Positions 7,361 through 18,030 of a DNA stretch of 33,523 bases are shown piece by piece. Location of the stretch: NCBI GenBank assembly GCA_017854255.1, contig JAFMIA010000031.1, positions 1 to 33,523 of the forward strand. Reading direction: 5' to 3'. Origin of the DNA: Pseudomonadales bacterium (GTDB lineage Bacteria; Pseudomonadota; Gammaproteobacteria; Pseudomonadales; Azotimanducaceae). Both the position numbers and the translations under genes were made by a program. Each line of letters begins with the position of its first letter. The first letter of the stretch is position 1. The notes under the pieces are model-generated. The model ran no database searches, had not been told where the DNA came from, and saw only the letters and a list, made by a program, of their open reading frames with translations.

Positions 7361-7856
7361 GCTGGGCGGGCTTTTTGCAGGGTTTAAGAGGGGCAAATGC
7401 TATGGTCAGAGGTTCCTGCCTGTCAAGGCCAAACCCGGAAATCTCGTATTGCTATCGAGTTTGAGTTCGCTTATCATTGCGCGTCCTGAAAACGAGGTCT
7501 GTGCTGGGTTTGTGTAGCCAATTTGTGTAGCCAAAAGTTGGACACGTCTATCTCGGTTATAAAAGCGGGATGAGCCAACGGTACAGTCGAACAGAAAGTC
7601 GTTTAAAGGTTAAGTCTAGGGACCGGTAAAGCAAAAATTCAGAGGCGGTTCAAGGGGTTAGAAAAGGCTGCAATGCCAACGCGAGAGGGACCGGTTTAGA
7701 ATCTAACGGTTTCAGTTTGCTCGGTAAGGGTCAATGAGCTGTCGAAGTCAAACAGGGAATGTTTTCAGAAAGTAGAAAGTCTCGAGCGCGTTAAGACCTC
7801 GCGGCTTTAAAATACAGGCTCGGCAGACGCTGGGATCAATCGTTAGGGTTAAAGAT
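7361..7856. promoter_or_regulatory. ispB / rplU divergent control region
   Basis: This ~496-nt region must hold the promoters for ispB (minus) and for the rplU-rpmA operon (plus). I cannot place a near-consensus sigma-70 promoter with confidence. It contains a 13-bp tandem duplication (7509-7534) and two copies of AGGGACCGGT (7618-7627 and 7686-7695). The long stretch ahead of rplU leaves room for an untranslated leader. No credible small gene is seen. Confidence 0.5.
7509..7534 (+). repeat. 13-bp tandem duplication
   Basis: TTTGTGTAGCCAA occurs twice back to back (7509-7521 and 7522-7534) with no mismatch, inside the ispB/rplU control region. Because the copies are identical, the duplication is likely recent. 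It may be neutral slippage. Confidence 0.8.
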
Positions 7857-8171
7857 ATGTACGCTGTAATAGAAAGTGGTGGCAAACAACACCGGGTAGA
7901 GCCAGGTGAAGTCCTTCGACTCGAAAAAGTGAAGGCTGAAGCGGGTGAAACAATCGATTTTGATAAGGTCATGATGGTGGGTGATGGGGCCGATATCAAA
8001 ATAGGCGCGCCCTATGTTGAAGGGGGCAAGGTCTCGGCAGAAGTCGTGACCCATGGCCGGCATTCGAAAATCACGATCATCAAAATGAAGCGTCGTAAGC
8101 ATTACCGTCGGCAGGCAGGTCACCGTCAGTGGTATACCGAAGTGAAAATTAAAGAAATTGTTGGAGGCTAG
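7857..8171 (+). CDS. rplU: 50S ribosomal protein L21
   Basis: A 104-residue protein with typical L21 content: [18 protein letters not shown] at the start, [16 protein letters not shown] near the C-terminus and an ending in VKI-EI. L21 binds 23S rRNA and contacts L20 in the large subunit. It is first in an rplU-rpmA pair, with 5 nt between the genes. Confidence 0.98.
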   Translation: MYAVIESGGKQHRVEPGEVLRLEKVKAEAGETIDFDKVMMVGDGADIKIGAPYVEGGKVSAEVVTHGRHSKITIIKMKRRKHYRRQAGHRQWYTEVKIKEIVGG

Positions 8172-8176
8172 CGGCA

Positions 8177-8437
8177 ATGGCACATAAGAAAGCAGGCGGA
8201 AGTACTAGAAACGGACGCGATTCGGAATCAAAACGACTCGGCGTGAAGCTCTACGGTGGTCAGGTAGTACAGCCTGGCAACATTATCGTTCGACAGCGCG
8301 GGACGCGCTTTCATGCAGGCCCCAACGTAGGCTGCGGAAAAGACCACACATTGTTCGCTAAGGCAGCTGGCGTCATTCAATTCGTGACCAAAGGCCCCAA
8401 GCAACGTAAATTTGTAACGGTGGTGGCAGAGGCCTGA
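8177..8437 (+). CDS. rpmA: 50S ribosomal protein L27
   Basis: An 86-residue protein. The N-terminus [20 protein letters not shown] is the L27 tail that reaches the peptidyl transferase centre. There is no N-terminal extension of the Firmicutes kind that needs proteolytic removal. GGAGG, within the last codons of rplU, serves as ribosome binding site. An intrinsic terminator follows 16 nt after the stop. Confidence 0.98.
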   Translation: MAHKKAGGSTRNGRDSESKRLGVKLYGGQVVQPGNIIVRQRGTRFHAGPNVGCGKDHTLFAKAAGVIQFVTKGPKQRKFVTVVAEA

Positions 8438-8453
8438 TTGTTGGCCAAGGTTC

Positions 8454-8485
8454 AAAAAACCCTGTCATTGGCAGGGTTTTTTTTT
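8454..8485 (+). terminator. intrinsic terminator of rplU-rpmA
   Basis: AAAAAACCCTG (8454-8464) and CAGGGTTTTTT form a stem around a TCATTGG loop, followed by a run of nine T (8477-8485). This is the best intrinsic terminator in the window. It lies only 30 nt before obg. Confidence 0.93.
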
Positions 8486-8503
8486 ATCGGTAGTTCGCGT
8501 TAG

Positions 8504-10808
<2,305 letters not shown>

Positions 10809-10812
<4 letters not shown>

Positions 10813-11075
10813 GCCTGAAGCGCCTTAACCTTGGTGTTCAATCTGGATTTATGTCTTGCGGCTTTGTTTTTATGGATAATGCCTTGAGACACTGCACGAT
10901 CAAGCGCAGGGACAGCTGCGGCATACGCCGTGCCGGCGACCGCTGCATCACCGCCTGAAATGGCAGAGATGGTCTTTTTAATGGCAGTCCGCATCGCCGA
11001 TCTTTGACTGGCATTGTGGCGACGACGTTTCTCGGATTGCTTTGCGCGTTTTTTTGATTGTGCTGAATTGGCCAA
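10809..11075 (-). CDS. rpsT: 30S ribosomal protein S20
   Basis: An 88-residue basic protein with typical S20 content: ANSAQSKKRAKQSEKRRRHNAS, MRTAIKKT, and IHKNKAARHKSRL near the end. It binds 16S rRNA in the 30S body. The start is TTG at 11075, preceded by AGGA about 9 nt upstream. The reading frame stays open upstream to a TTT/ATT-rich stretch, but S20 homology begins exactly at this TTG. E. coli rpsT also starts with UUG, where it is tied to translational feedback by S20. The gene is monocistronic behind a strong promoter at 11115-11143. Confidence 0.95.
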
Positions 11076-11114
11076 GGTTAGAGTTCCTGAAAATGGACGG
11101 AAAATGAGCGGCGT

Positions 11115-11143
11115 ACTATGCCGAGTCCCACTCTTTTTGTCAA
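11115..11143 (-). promoter_or_regulatory. sigma-70 promoter of rpsT
   Basis: On the minus strand TTGACA (11143-11138) is followed by a 17-nt spacer and CATAGT (11120-11115). This is a perfect -35 and a good -10 at ideal spacing. Transcription would begin near 11107, giving a leader of about 30 nt before the TTG start. Confidence 0.88.
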
Positions 11144-11227
11144 ACACCGATTGAGGATCACAAGGAAGCTGGATGTTGAAGGGTATCGCATACTGTCGAA
11201 TCTCACACCTTGTTGGGAGGACGCTCG

Positions 11228-12790
11228 GTGACTGAGCCCGATTCTGGCCGCTTTGGTCTCCTGCGATCCGGGGTTATTGTGTCGGCGATGACCTTTCTGT
11301 CGCGGATCCTGGGCCTCGTGCGAGACGTTGTGATTGCGTTCTTCTTTGGTTCAAGCGCTGGGGCCGATGCTTTTTTTCTGGCCTTTAAGATTCCCAACTT
11401 TTTCCGGAGACTCTTTGCCGAAGGCGCCTTTTCCCAAGCCTTTGTGCCCGTGCTCTCTGAGTACAAGCAGCGTGAGCGCGCGCGCGACTTAAAAGACCTG
11501 ATTGATCATTTGGCCGGTGCCCTAAGCTTTTTGTTGCTCATATTTGTTGTCTTGGGCGTTGTGTTCTCAGGCGCCGTCATCACTGTTTTTGCCTTTGGTT
11601 ATGTGCTGAATGGCAATTCGATGCAGCTGGCGCTCGCGGGGTCCTTACTGAGCATAACGTTTCCCTATTTGGCTTTAATCTCTCTTACCGCGTTTGCAGG
11701 CTCGATTTTGAATACCTTCGGCCGATTTGCGGTGCCAGCCTTTACGCCGGTACTGCTCAATTTGTCCCTGATTGTGAGTGCGGTTTGGCTGAGTCCGTAT
11801 TTCGACCTGCCGGTATTTGCCCTGGCGTGGGGGGTGTTCATCGCAGGCTGGCTGCAATTACTCTTTCAATGGCCCGCATTGGCGCGACTTGGGTTGGTGC
11901 CTCGGCCTAGGATCAACTTTAAGCATCCTGGTGTCAGGCGGGTGGGCGTATTGATGCTGCCAGCACTGCTCGGAGTTTCGGTTGGTCAAATCAATTTGCT
12001 GCTCGACACGATGTTGGCAACTTTCCTGCAGCTGGGGAGTATCTCTTGGCTTTATTACAGTGATCGATTGCTGGAGCTGCCCTTGGCGCTGTTCGGGATT
12101 GCGATCGCCACGGTGATCTTGCCGGCCCTATCGAGAGACTTTTCAGCCTCAGAGCCGGGTCAATTCTCGGCAAAGTTGGATTGGGGCATTCGAATGGTGC
12201 TGTTGTTTGGATTACCGGCAACGGTTGCCCTTGTTTTGCTCGCAGATCAAATGATCGCAACCATTTTCCATCATGGGCAGATGACCGATTTTGATGTCGC
12301 GATGGCTGGTCTGAGCCTGAAGGCCTACGGGGCGGGTCTTGTGGGGCATATGATGGTCAAGGTGCTCGCCCCAGGTTATTTTGCGCGGCAAGATATGAAA
12401 ACGCCGGTGCGAATCGGGTTGATCGCGCTTTCGGCAAACATGATCTTCAACTTGGCGTTGATTCTGCATTTGGGTCACGTGGGATTGGCGCTTGCCACAT
12501 CGATGTCGGCTTTTTTGAACGCTTTTTTGCTCTGGCGGGGGTTAATCCAGCGCGGGATCTATCAAGCGGCCGAGCACTGGACGCGTTTTCTCGTTAGAAT
12601 TAGTTTGGCGCTGATTCTTATGGGGCTGGCCCTTTTTTATTACACACCGCCTCTGGCCGATTGGCTCGCGTTTTCGGTCATAACCCAAGTGGTTTGGATG
12701 GCTGGACTCTGCGTCGGCGGTATGGGGATATACTTTCTAATGTTGCGCACATTGGGCTTGAGAATAACTGAATTTAGAGATGGTCTTTAA
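11228..12790 (+). CDS. murJ: lipid II flippase MurJ (MviN)
   Basis: A 520-residue polytopic inner-membrane protein that moves lipid II across the membrane for peptidoglycan synthesis. The N-terminal segment with SAMTFLSRILGLVRDVV, FGSSAGADAFFLAFKIPNFFRRLFAEGAF and the many hydrophobic helices (about 14) are typical of MviN/MurJ. GTG at 11228 is chosen because GGGAGG (11215-11220) lies 7 nt upstream; an earlier TTG at 11210 would fall before that site. It heads a long co-directional array. It overlaps ribF by one base (TAATG). Confidence 0.95.
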   Translation: MTEPDSGRFGLLRSGVIVSAMTFLSRILGLVRDVVIAFFFGSSAGADAFFLAFKIPNFFRRLFAEGAFSQAFVPVLSEYKQRERARDLKDLIDHLAGALSFLLLIFVVLGVVFSGAVITVFAFGYVLNGNSMQLALAGSLLSITFPYLALISLTAFAGSILNTFGRFAVPAFTPVLLNLSLIVSAVWLSPYFDLPVFALAWGVFIAGWLQLLFQWPALARLGLVPRPRINFKHPGVRRVGVLMLPALLGVSVGQINLLLDTMLATFLQLGSISWLYYSDRLLELPLALFGIAIATVILPALSRDFSASEPGQFSAKLDWGIRMVLLFGLPATVALVLLADQMIATIFHHGQMTDFDVAMAGLSLKAYGAGLVGHMMVKVLAPGYFARQDMKTPVRIGLIALSANMIFNLALILHLGHVGLALATSMSAFLNAFLLWRGLIQRGIYQAAEHWTRFLVRISLALILMGLALFYYTPPLADWLAFSVITQVVWMAGLCVGGMGIYFLMLRTLGLRITEFRDGL

Positions 12791-13722
12791 TGCGAGTCAT
12801 CAGAGGACGACATAATATCCGGGCGCAGGATCAAGGCTGTGTCATCACGATTGGTAATTTTGATGGGGTGCATCTCGGGCATCAAGCCATTTTGAGAAAA
12901 GTGAAGCGGGTCTCCGAAGATTTGGCGTGTCCGTCGCTGCTGATATGTTTCGAGCCGCAACCCAAAGAGTTTTTTGAAAGCTTTCATGCGCCAGCCCGAT
13001 TGACGCGGTTCCGAGAGAAAGTCGAGCAGCTGTCGCTTGCAGGACTAGATCGGTTGTTGTGCCTTCAGTTCAATGCGGAAACTCGGGGGATGTCGGTCGA
13101 AGACTTTATTGCGTTGTTAACCGAAGACTTAAAGGTTAAGGCGCTCTTTGTGGGGGATGACTTCAAGTTTGGTGCGGACCGTCAGGGCGATTTCGAGGCG
13201 CTCACGACTGCGGGCGCTGCGCACGGTTTCTCGGTTGATAATTTCTCAACGCTCACCCACGATAGCGAGCGTATTTCGAGCACACGCATTCGGGGGTGTT
13301 TGGCGGCAGGCGATATGCCTCAAGCGGAAATATTGCTTGGCAGGCCTTACGCCATTTCGGGGCGCGTGGTGTATGGCCAGCAACTTGGGCGGACCTTGGG
13401 CGTGCCAACCGCCAATATTCAGTTGCATCGGTACAAGGCGCCGCTCTCGGGTGTTTACTTGGTTAAAATGCTTGGGCTGGATCGACCCTATCCTGGGGTC
13501 GCTAACGTGGGGGTTCGGCCGACGGTTGAAAGCGGCGGTGTGAAACCCATCTTAGAAGTTCATTTGCTTGATTTTGAGGGAGATCTTTACGGTCGACAGG
13601 TCGAGGTGGTCTTTATTGAAAAGCTTCGGGAAGAGCAAAAATTTTCAGGGTTGCCGGCTTTAAAAGCGGCGATCCACAATGATATTGAGCAGGCGCGCCG
13701 CCGGTTTGAGCAGGCGTCATGA
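12790..13722 (+). CDS. ribF: bifunctional riboflavin kinase / FAD synthetase
   Basis: A 310-residue enzyme making FMN and then FAD. The N-terminal adenylyltransferase domain has TIGNFDGVHLGHQAIL and STRIRG. The C-terminal riboflavin kinase domain has GRPYAISGRVVYG, LGVPTANI and the VANVGVRPT segment. It follows murJ with a 1-nt overlap. In most gammaproteobacteria ileS comes next; here lspA follows after 10 nt. Confidence 0.97.
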   Translation: MRVIRGRHNIRAQDQGCVITIGNFDGVHLGHQAILRKVKRVSEDLACPSLLICFEPQPKEFFESFHAPARLTRFREKVEQLSLAGLDRLLCLQFNAETRGMSVEDFIALLTEDLKVKALFVGDDFKFGADRQGDFEALTTAGAAHGFSVDNFSTLTHDSERISSTRIRGCLAAGDMPQAEILLGRPYAISGRVVYGQQLGRTLGVPTANIQLHRYKAPLSGVYLVKMLGLDRPYPGVANVGVRPTVESGGVKPILEVHLLDFEGDLYGRQVEVVFIEKLREEQKFSGLPALKAAIHNDIEQARRRFEQAS

Positions 13723-13732
13723 AGGCGGGTTC

Positions 13733-14212
13733 ATGAAGGGGTATTTGGTCAGCTTAATCATCGTTGTGATTGATCAAGCGTCAAAAATCAAAATGGATCA
13801 GTGGTTGGGTCTTTGCGTCCCGGGTCAATGTGAGCGTTTTGAAGTGCTGCCCGTATTTCAATTGGCGGTGCTGTATAACGAGGGCGCCGCGTTTAGTTTT
13901 TTGGCCGATGCTGGCGGTTGGCAACGCTGGTTTTTAACGGGGATTTCAGCCGTTGTGAGTGTCGCCTTGGTGGTTTGGTTGCGTCGAGTAGAGGCTCATC
14001 AAGTGTATCTGCGAGTGGGCCTTATTTTGATTTTGGGCGGGGCTGTCGGGAATTTAATCGATCGGGCCTTTCAAGGCTATGTTGTGGACTTCTTGATTGT
14101 CCATTACGAACAACATTATTTTCCAGCATTTAATGTTGCCGATGCGGCAATTTCGGTTGGGGCGGTGTTTCTGCTGCTCGATCTATTTTTAGCGAAAGAG
14201 GAATCTGTGTGA
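13733..14212 (+). CDS. lspA: lipoprotein signal peptidase (signal peptidase II)
   Basis: A 159-residue inner-membrane aspartic protease that cuts prolipoprotein signal peptides. The catalytic pair is Asp119 (in GYVVDF) and Asp137 (in FNVADAAIS). The NEGAAFSFLADAGGWQRW and GNLIDR blocks are also present, with four hydrophobic helices. ATG at 13733 has GAAGGCGGG upstream; a longer reading into ribF adds unconserved residues. It overlaps fkpB by 4 nt (GTGA). Likely clients in the window include BamD. Confidence 0.95.
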   Translation: MKGYLVSLIIVVIDQASKIKMDQWLGLCVPGQCERFEVLPVFQLAVLYNEGAAFSFLADAGGWQRWFLTGISAVVSVALVVWLRRVEAHQVYLRVGLILILGGAVGNLIDRAFQGYVVDFLIVHYEQHYFPAFNVADAAISVGAVFLLLDLFLAKEESV

Positions 14213-14673
14213 GTGCTGCAACCCCAATAGGACCTGGTACCCGTGTTGTTTTGTTCTTCACCTTGCGGTTGGACGATGGCGACTTAATTGATTCAACCGG
14301 TGATCGTGCGGCTGAGTTCGTGTTCGGTGATGGCAAATTATTGCCAGGGTTCGAGGCGGTTTTGGTGGGTCTCACCAAGGGCCATAAAGAAACCTTCCAT
14401 CTTGAGCCAGAGCAAGGGTTTGGTTTGGTTAATCCAGATAACATCCACGTGTTGAAGCGTTCCGACTTTGCGCGAGAGTTATTATTGGAGCCCGGGCTTG
14501 TGGTCTCTTTTATGGACCAGCAGCAGCAAGGCGAGTTGCCAGGCGTTGTCCGAAAAGTGTTTGAGGAGGCTGTGGAGGTTGATTTTAACCATCCGCTTGC
14601 GGGGAAGGTGATCACCTTTGAAGTGGAGATCGTGGGTGTGAGCCAAGTCACACAGGAGATTGCTCGCGGATGA
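14209..14673 (+). CDS. fkpB: FKBP-type peptidyl-prolyl isomerase (SlpA type)
   Basis: A 154-residue protein with the FKBP half-domains around an IF (insert-in-flap) chaperone domain, as in SlpA/FkpB. It shows [37 protein letters not shown], the EPEQGFG segment and DFNHPLAGK. It acts as a cytoplasmic isomerase and chaperone. The start is GTG, overlapping the lspA stop. It overlaps ispH by 4 nt (ATGA). Confidence 0.93.
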   Translation: MSAATPIGPGTRVVLFFTLRLDDGDLIDSTGDRAAEFVFGDGKLLPGFEAVLVGLTKGHKETFHLEPEQGFGLVNPDNIHVLKRSDFARELLLEPGLVVSFMDQQQQGELPGVVRKVFEEAVEVDFNHPLAGKVITFEVEIVGVSQVTQEIARG

Positions 14674-15632
14674 AGGAAGTGAAGGATGTATTGAGGGTAT
14701 TTGAGGTGCGTGTCGCGAGTCCTCGCGGGTTTTGTGCGGGTGTTGATCGGGCGATTGAAATCGTCAATCGCGCTCTGACGCAGTTTGGGACGCCAGTCTA
14801 TGTACGGCACGAGGTGGTTCACAATAAACATGTGGTTCAGGATTTAAGGGAACGTGGCGCCATTTTTGTGGAAGAGGTGCGTGAAATCCCGGAAGGCGCC
14901 CTGTGTATTTTTAGCGCTCACGGCGTGTCGCAGCAGGTTCGGCGAGATGCGGAGGCCCGTGGCTTGAGGGTCTTTGATGCAACCTGCCCTTTAGTCACCA
15001 AGGTTCATCTCGAGGTGTCCAAAGCGGCCAGAGATGGGTTCGATACGGTTTTGATTGGACACGAAGGCCACCCAGAGGTTGAAGGCACTCTGGGTCAGAT
15101 CGCCTCGGACGCCCAAGGCCAGAAATACTTGATCGAAACCGTAGAAGACGTTGCAACACTTGAAATATCCGACCCCGAAAGGCTTAGCTTTGTGACCCAA
15201 ACGACCTTGTCGGTCGATGATACCCAGCAGATTATTGCGGCGCTGCAACAACGTTTTCCCAATATTCAGGGGCCCAAAAAGAACGATATTTGTTATGCCA
15301 CCCAGAATCGACAGGACGCGGTGAAAGCCTTAGCAAAAGCCTGTGATTTGGTGCTGGTCGTCGGCTCGCAAAACAGTTCGAACTCCAACCGATTGCGCGA
15401 GTTGGCAGAACGACTCGGCAGTCAGGCGCATTTGATCGATCACCACTCGCAGATCGATGTCGATTGGCTGGATGGCAAGCGAGCAGTTGGCGTGACCAGC
15501 GGCGCCTCAGCGCCAGAACAATTGGTGCAGGAAGTACTTGGGTATCTGACGCAGCTGGGCGGTCAGTTTGTGGAAACCGCGCCGACCACCGTTGAAGAAG
15601 TAGAGTTTTCGTTACCGAAAGCGTTACGATGA
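14670..15632 (+). CDS. ispH: 4-hydroxy-3-methylbut-2-enyl diphosphate reductase
   Basis: A 320-residue Fe-S enzyme, last step of the MEP pathway, giving IPP and DMAPP. The three cluster cysteines are Cys22 ([10 protein letters not shown]), Cys106 (DATCPLV) and Cys208 ([10 protein letters not shown]). The [10 protein letters not shown] and EGHPEVEGT blocks are typical. IspB in this window uses its IPP product. The stop at 15630-15632 lies within an ATGA that could also start the next frame, so the housekeeping array runs straight into the pilin genes. Confidence 0.97.
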   Translation: MKEVKDVLRVFEVRVASPRGFCAGVDRAIEIVNRALTQFGTPVYVRHEVVHNKHVVQDLRERGAIFVEEVREIPEGALCIFSAHGVSQQVRRDAEARGLRVFDATCPLVTKVHLEVSKAARDGFDTVLIGHEGHPEVEGTLGQIASDAQGQKYLIETVEDVATLEISDPERLSFVTQTTLSVDDTQQIIAALQQRFPNIQGPKKNDICYATQNRQDAVKALAKACDLVLVVGSQNSSNSNRLRELAERLGSQAHLIDHHSQIDVDWLDGKRAVGVTSGASAPEQLVQEVLGYLTQLGGQFVETAPTTVEEVEFSLPKALR

Positions 15633-15661
15633 GGCCCCAACCGCTAAAAAAGTCAGCAGTT

Positions 15662-16033
15662 ATGAAATTGGGAATAATAGAACAGGGCTTTACCTTAATT
15701 GAGCTCATGATCACGGTTGCCATTATTGGCATCATTTCGGCCATCGCCATTCCAAGTTATCAAGGGTATATCGCAGACAGTTATCTGAATCAGGCGGCGA
15801 TAGATGTGAAGGTCTGTGCGATGGATTTAGAGCGGTTTTACGGTAACGGCTTCACCTATTCGGGTGGTAGCTGCGCGATTACAGTTTCTCCAACGAGTGG
15901 CACCGCACAATATAATTTATCGGTTGTGAGCCTCAGTGCAACGACTTATACCATTGAGGCAGAATTGGTCTCTGGAACCTGTTCCGACAACTGTGTTCGC
16001 CTGAATCAGGCGGGTACTCAGACAATTTATTAG
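15662..16033 (+). CDS. pilE: type IV pilus minor pilin, PilE-like
   Basis: A 123-residue prepilin with leader MKLGIIEQG, cleavage before Phe, and [22 protein letters not shown]. Glu at +5 is present and the hydrophobic N-terminal helix is complete. The mature part (about 114 residues) has a Cys pair near the C-terminus (GTCSDNC) plus two earlier cysteines. I chose ATG 15662 because it gives a 9-residue leader, like the 10-residue leaders of the genes that follow. ATG 15629, overlapping the ispH stop, would give a 20-residue leader and is possible. It precedes the minor pilins here, whereas in Pseudomonas pilE comes after pilY1. Confidence 0.85.
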   Translation: MKLGIIEQGFTLIELMITVAIIGIISAIAIPSYQGYIADSYLNQAAIDVKVCAMDLERFYGNGFTYSGGSCAITVSPTSGTAQYNLSVVSLSATTYTIEAELVSGTCSDNCVRLNQAGTQTIY

Positions 16034-16043
16034 GCCTAATGTC

Positions 16044-16610
16044 ATGATCCGAGATCTTTCAAAGCGCGATCGCAAGGGTCAGGCGCTTTATGTGGGTGCT
16101 CGGCCTAGAAACGGCCGTTGGACTCAGCAGCAGGGCTTTACCTTGATCGAACTCATGATCACCCTCGCGATTTCCGCTATTTTGCTATCAGTCGCGGCGC
16201 CGGCGTATCAGTCTTTTATTGGCAGCACCGCGTTGACCACCGCGACCAATGACTTGGTTGCCGCCCTGAATATGGCGCGAAGTGAGGCCTTGAAACGCGA
16301 TGGCCAAGTCTCTTTGCGAGCCGCGAATATCGTGAGTGACGACTTTGCGGATGGATATTGCTTAGTGCCGGGTAAGCCCGACGATTGTGATGATGCACTC
16401 CGGAATTTTCCCGCGGTGGGCTCCGAGATTTCAATGGTGGTTTCAGGCGGATATGACAAAGTTACATTTGATGGGATGGGCGGGTTAACGGACACATCCA
16501 ATAGCACCCGAGCATTCGAGCTCTGTCGCGCCAACGAAGATCATCGCCGCGTGACCATCGCGCTGGTTGGACGGTCCAAGATTTCAGCGGATACGAGCTG
16601 CCCGTCATGA
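16044..16610 (+). CDS. fimU: minor pilin of the FimU/FimT (GspH) family
   Basis: A 188-residue prepilin. Cleavage would fall after QQQG before [25 protein letters not shown], with Glu at +5. The mature part has the GspH/FimT trait LVAALNMARSEALKRDGQVSL and four cysteines. The ATG start implies a 31-residue leader, longer than usual; a GTG at 16092 would shorten it to 15 residues. By order (before pilV, pilW, pilX) it is the FimU of the pilus-tip priming complex. It overlaps pilV by 4 nt. Confidence 0.85.
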   Translation: MIRDLSKRDRKGQALYVGARPRNGRWTQQQGFTLIELMITLAISAILLSVAAPAYQSFIGSTALTTATNDLVAALNMARSEALKRDGQVSLRAANIVSDDFADGYCLVPGKPDDCDDALRNFPAVGSEISMVVSGGYDKVTFDGMGGLTDTSNSTRAFELCRANEDHRRVTIALVGRSKISADTSCPS

Positions 16611-17029
16611 TCAGGCTGATGCGACGTCAGCTGGGGGTCACGTTGATCGAGTTGCTGATCACGATGGTGATTGTGTCGATCGGCGTTTTAGGGCTTGCCG
16701 GTGTTCAAATATTGAGTCTAAAGCAGGCGCGTGAAGCGGGGCAAAAAATGGTCGCCCTGCAGGCAGCGAATGATTTACTGGACCGAATTCGAGTCAACCC
16801 GAATGCAGATTATAGCTGGCCTGCTGGCTCAGCGGCGGCTAATTGCGTAAGCACTGCCTGCACGCCGGCGCAAATGGCGGTTTTTGATCTAACGCTTTGG
16901 GATTGCCGGTTAAGCCAGCCCAGCGATGCGTGCAAAACAGCTTTTGGACTAAATGATACGGACTTTGACCGGTTGCCGAGCGGGGAGGCGACAAAGCAAG
17001 ACATCACGGTTGTGGCGAGAGTCAATTGA
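16607..17029 (+). CDS. pilV: minor pilin PilV
   Basis: A 140-residue prepilin: leader MIRLMRRQLG, then VTLIELLITMVIVSIGVLGLAGVQ with Glu at +5. It continues with LKQAREAGQKMVALQAANDLLDRIRVNP, typical of PilV. The mature part contains four cysteines (NCVSTAC, WDCRL, DACK). PilV is a core part of the tip complex with PilW, PilX and FimU. Four-base overlaps (ATGA) join it to both neighbours. Confidence 0.9.
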   Translation: MIRLMRRQLGVTLIELLITMVIVSIGVLGLAGVQILSLKQAREAGQKMVALQAANDLLDRIRVNPNADYSWPAGSAAANCVSTACTPAQMAVFDLTLWDCRLSQPSDACKTAFGLNDTDFDRLPSGEATKQDITVVARVN

Positions 17030-18030
17030 TGAAGTGCCCGCCTTTACAGCAAGGCTTATCACTGATTGAGGTGATGATTTCCATGGCCATTGGCTCGGTT
17101 GTGATTTTGGGTGTGCTGAGCCTGTTTACCGCGAATACCGAAACCTACAACGCGCTGCAAGCACAAACCCGGCTGCAGGAAGGCGCAAACTTTGGCTTGA
17201 ATGTGATTGCCCGTGATTTGCAGCGGGCAGGCTATCGCGGCTGTTACTCGCGGGGTGATGTTTATGTGACTGCTGCGACAGTGCCAGCAGCCTTTGATAT
17301 TAGATTTGGTCTTTCGGTTCACAATGGGGGTGGGAATGATGATGGAAATGCCGCCTGGACGACATCCTCAACCGGCGCTTCCCCGGCTGTGTCTGCAGTA
17401 GCCGGTACCGACATCATCACCCTACGATTTGCTGAAAACGATGAGGCGTATTTGTCAACGGCACTGGTCACGGGCCAAGAAAATATCCAACTGGCCGTTG
17501 TGAGTGGTGCAAGCACGAATATTGAAGTTAATGATCTTGCGCTGATCAGTGATTGCGAAAAGGCAACCTTGTTCAAGGTGACCTCGGTGGCCGTCAATGG
17601 TGTCGCGATGACCTTGGGCCATGCTGTTTCGGCAGCAAACGGTAATATTGTGGACGGGCTTGCAGAGACGGGAACCTTTGGTACCGACGCGTCGGTCGCT
17701 AGCATCGTTTCTAAAACCTACTTTATAAAACAAGGCGCGAGCGGCATAGCCGGCAAGGGCGGATATTCGTTATTTCAATTTGATGGCGCCGCGAGTGCCG
17801 AACTGGTCGAGGGCGTCGAGGATCTTCAAATCTTGCTTGGCATTGACACCGATTCCGATGGCGTTCCCAACCAGTATCTTGCTCCCAGCGCGTCGGTTAA
17901 TACGGGCCAAATCGTAGCCATTTTGCTTGAGATTACAGCCAATAGTATTAATGATGCGGGTTCCACTGAGGCGGATGGCCTGCTGCGCCGCACTTTTCGG
18001 CAGACGATCAAGATTAGGAATGCAGGATGA
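17026..18030 (+). CDS. pilW: minor pilin PilW
   Basis: A 334-residue prepilin: leader MMKCPPLQQG, then LSLIEVMISMAIGSVVILGVLSLF with Glu at +5 and Leu rather than Phe at +1. Next come LQEGANFGLNVIARDLQRAGYRGC and a large beta-rich C-terminal part ending in LLRRTFRQTIKIRN, as in PilW. It links PilV/PilX within the tip complex. It overlaps pilX by 4 nt. Confidence 0.92.
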   Translation: MMKCPPLQQGLSLIEVMISMAIGSVVILGVLSLFTANTETYNALQAQTRLQEGANFGLNVIARDLQRAGYRGCYSRGDVYVTAATVPAAFDIRFGLSVHNGGGNDDGNAAWTTSSTGASPAVSAVAGTDIITLRFAENDEAYLSTALVTGQENIQLAVVSGASTNIEVNDLALISDCEKATLFKVTSVAVNGVAMTLGHAVSAANGNIVDGLAETGTFGTDASVASIVSKTYFIKQGASGIAGKGGYSLFQFDGAASAELVEGVEDLQILLGIDTDSDGVPNQYLAPSASVNTGQIVAILLEITANSINDAGSTEADGLLRRTFRQTIKIRNAG

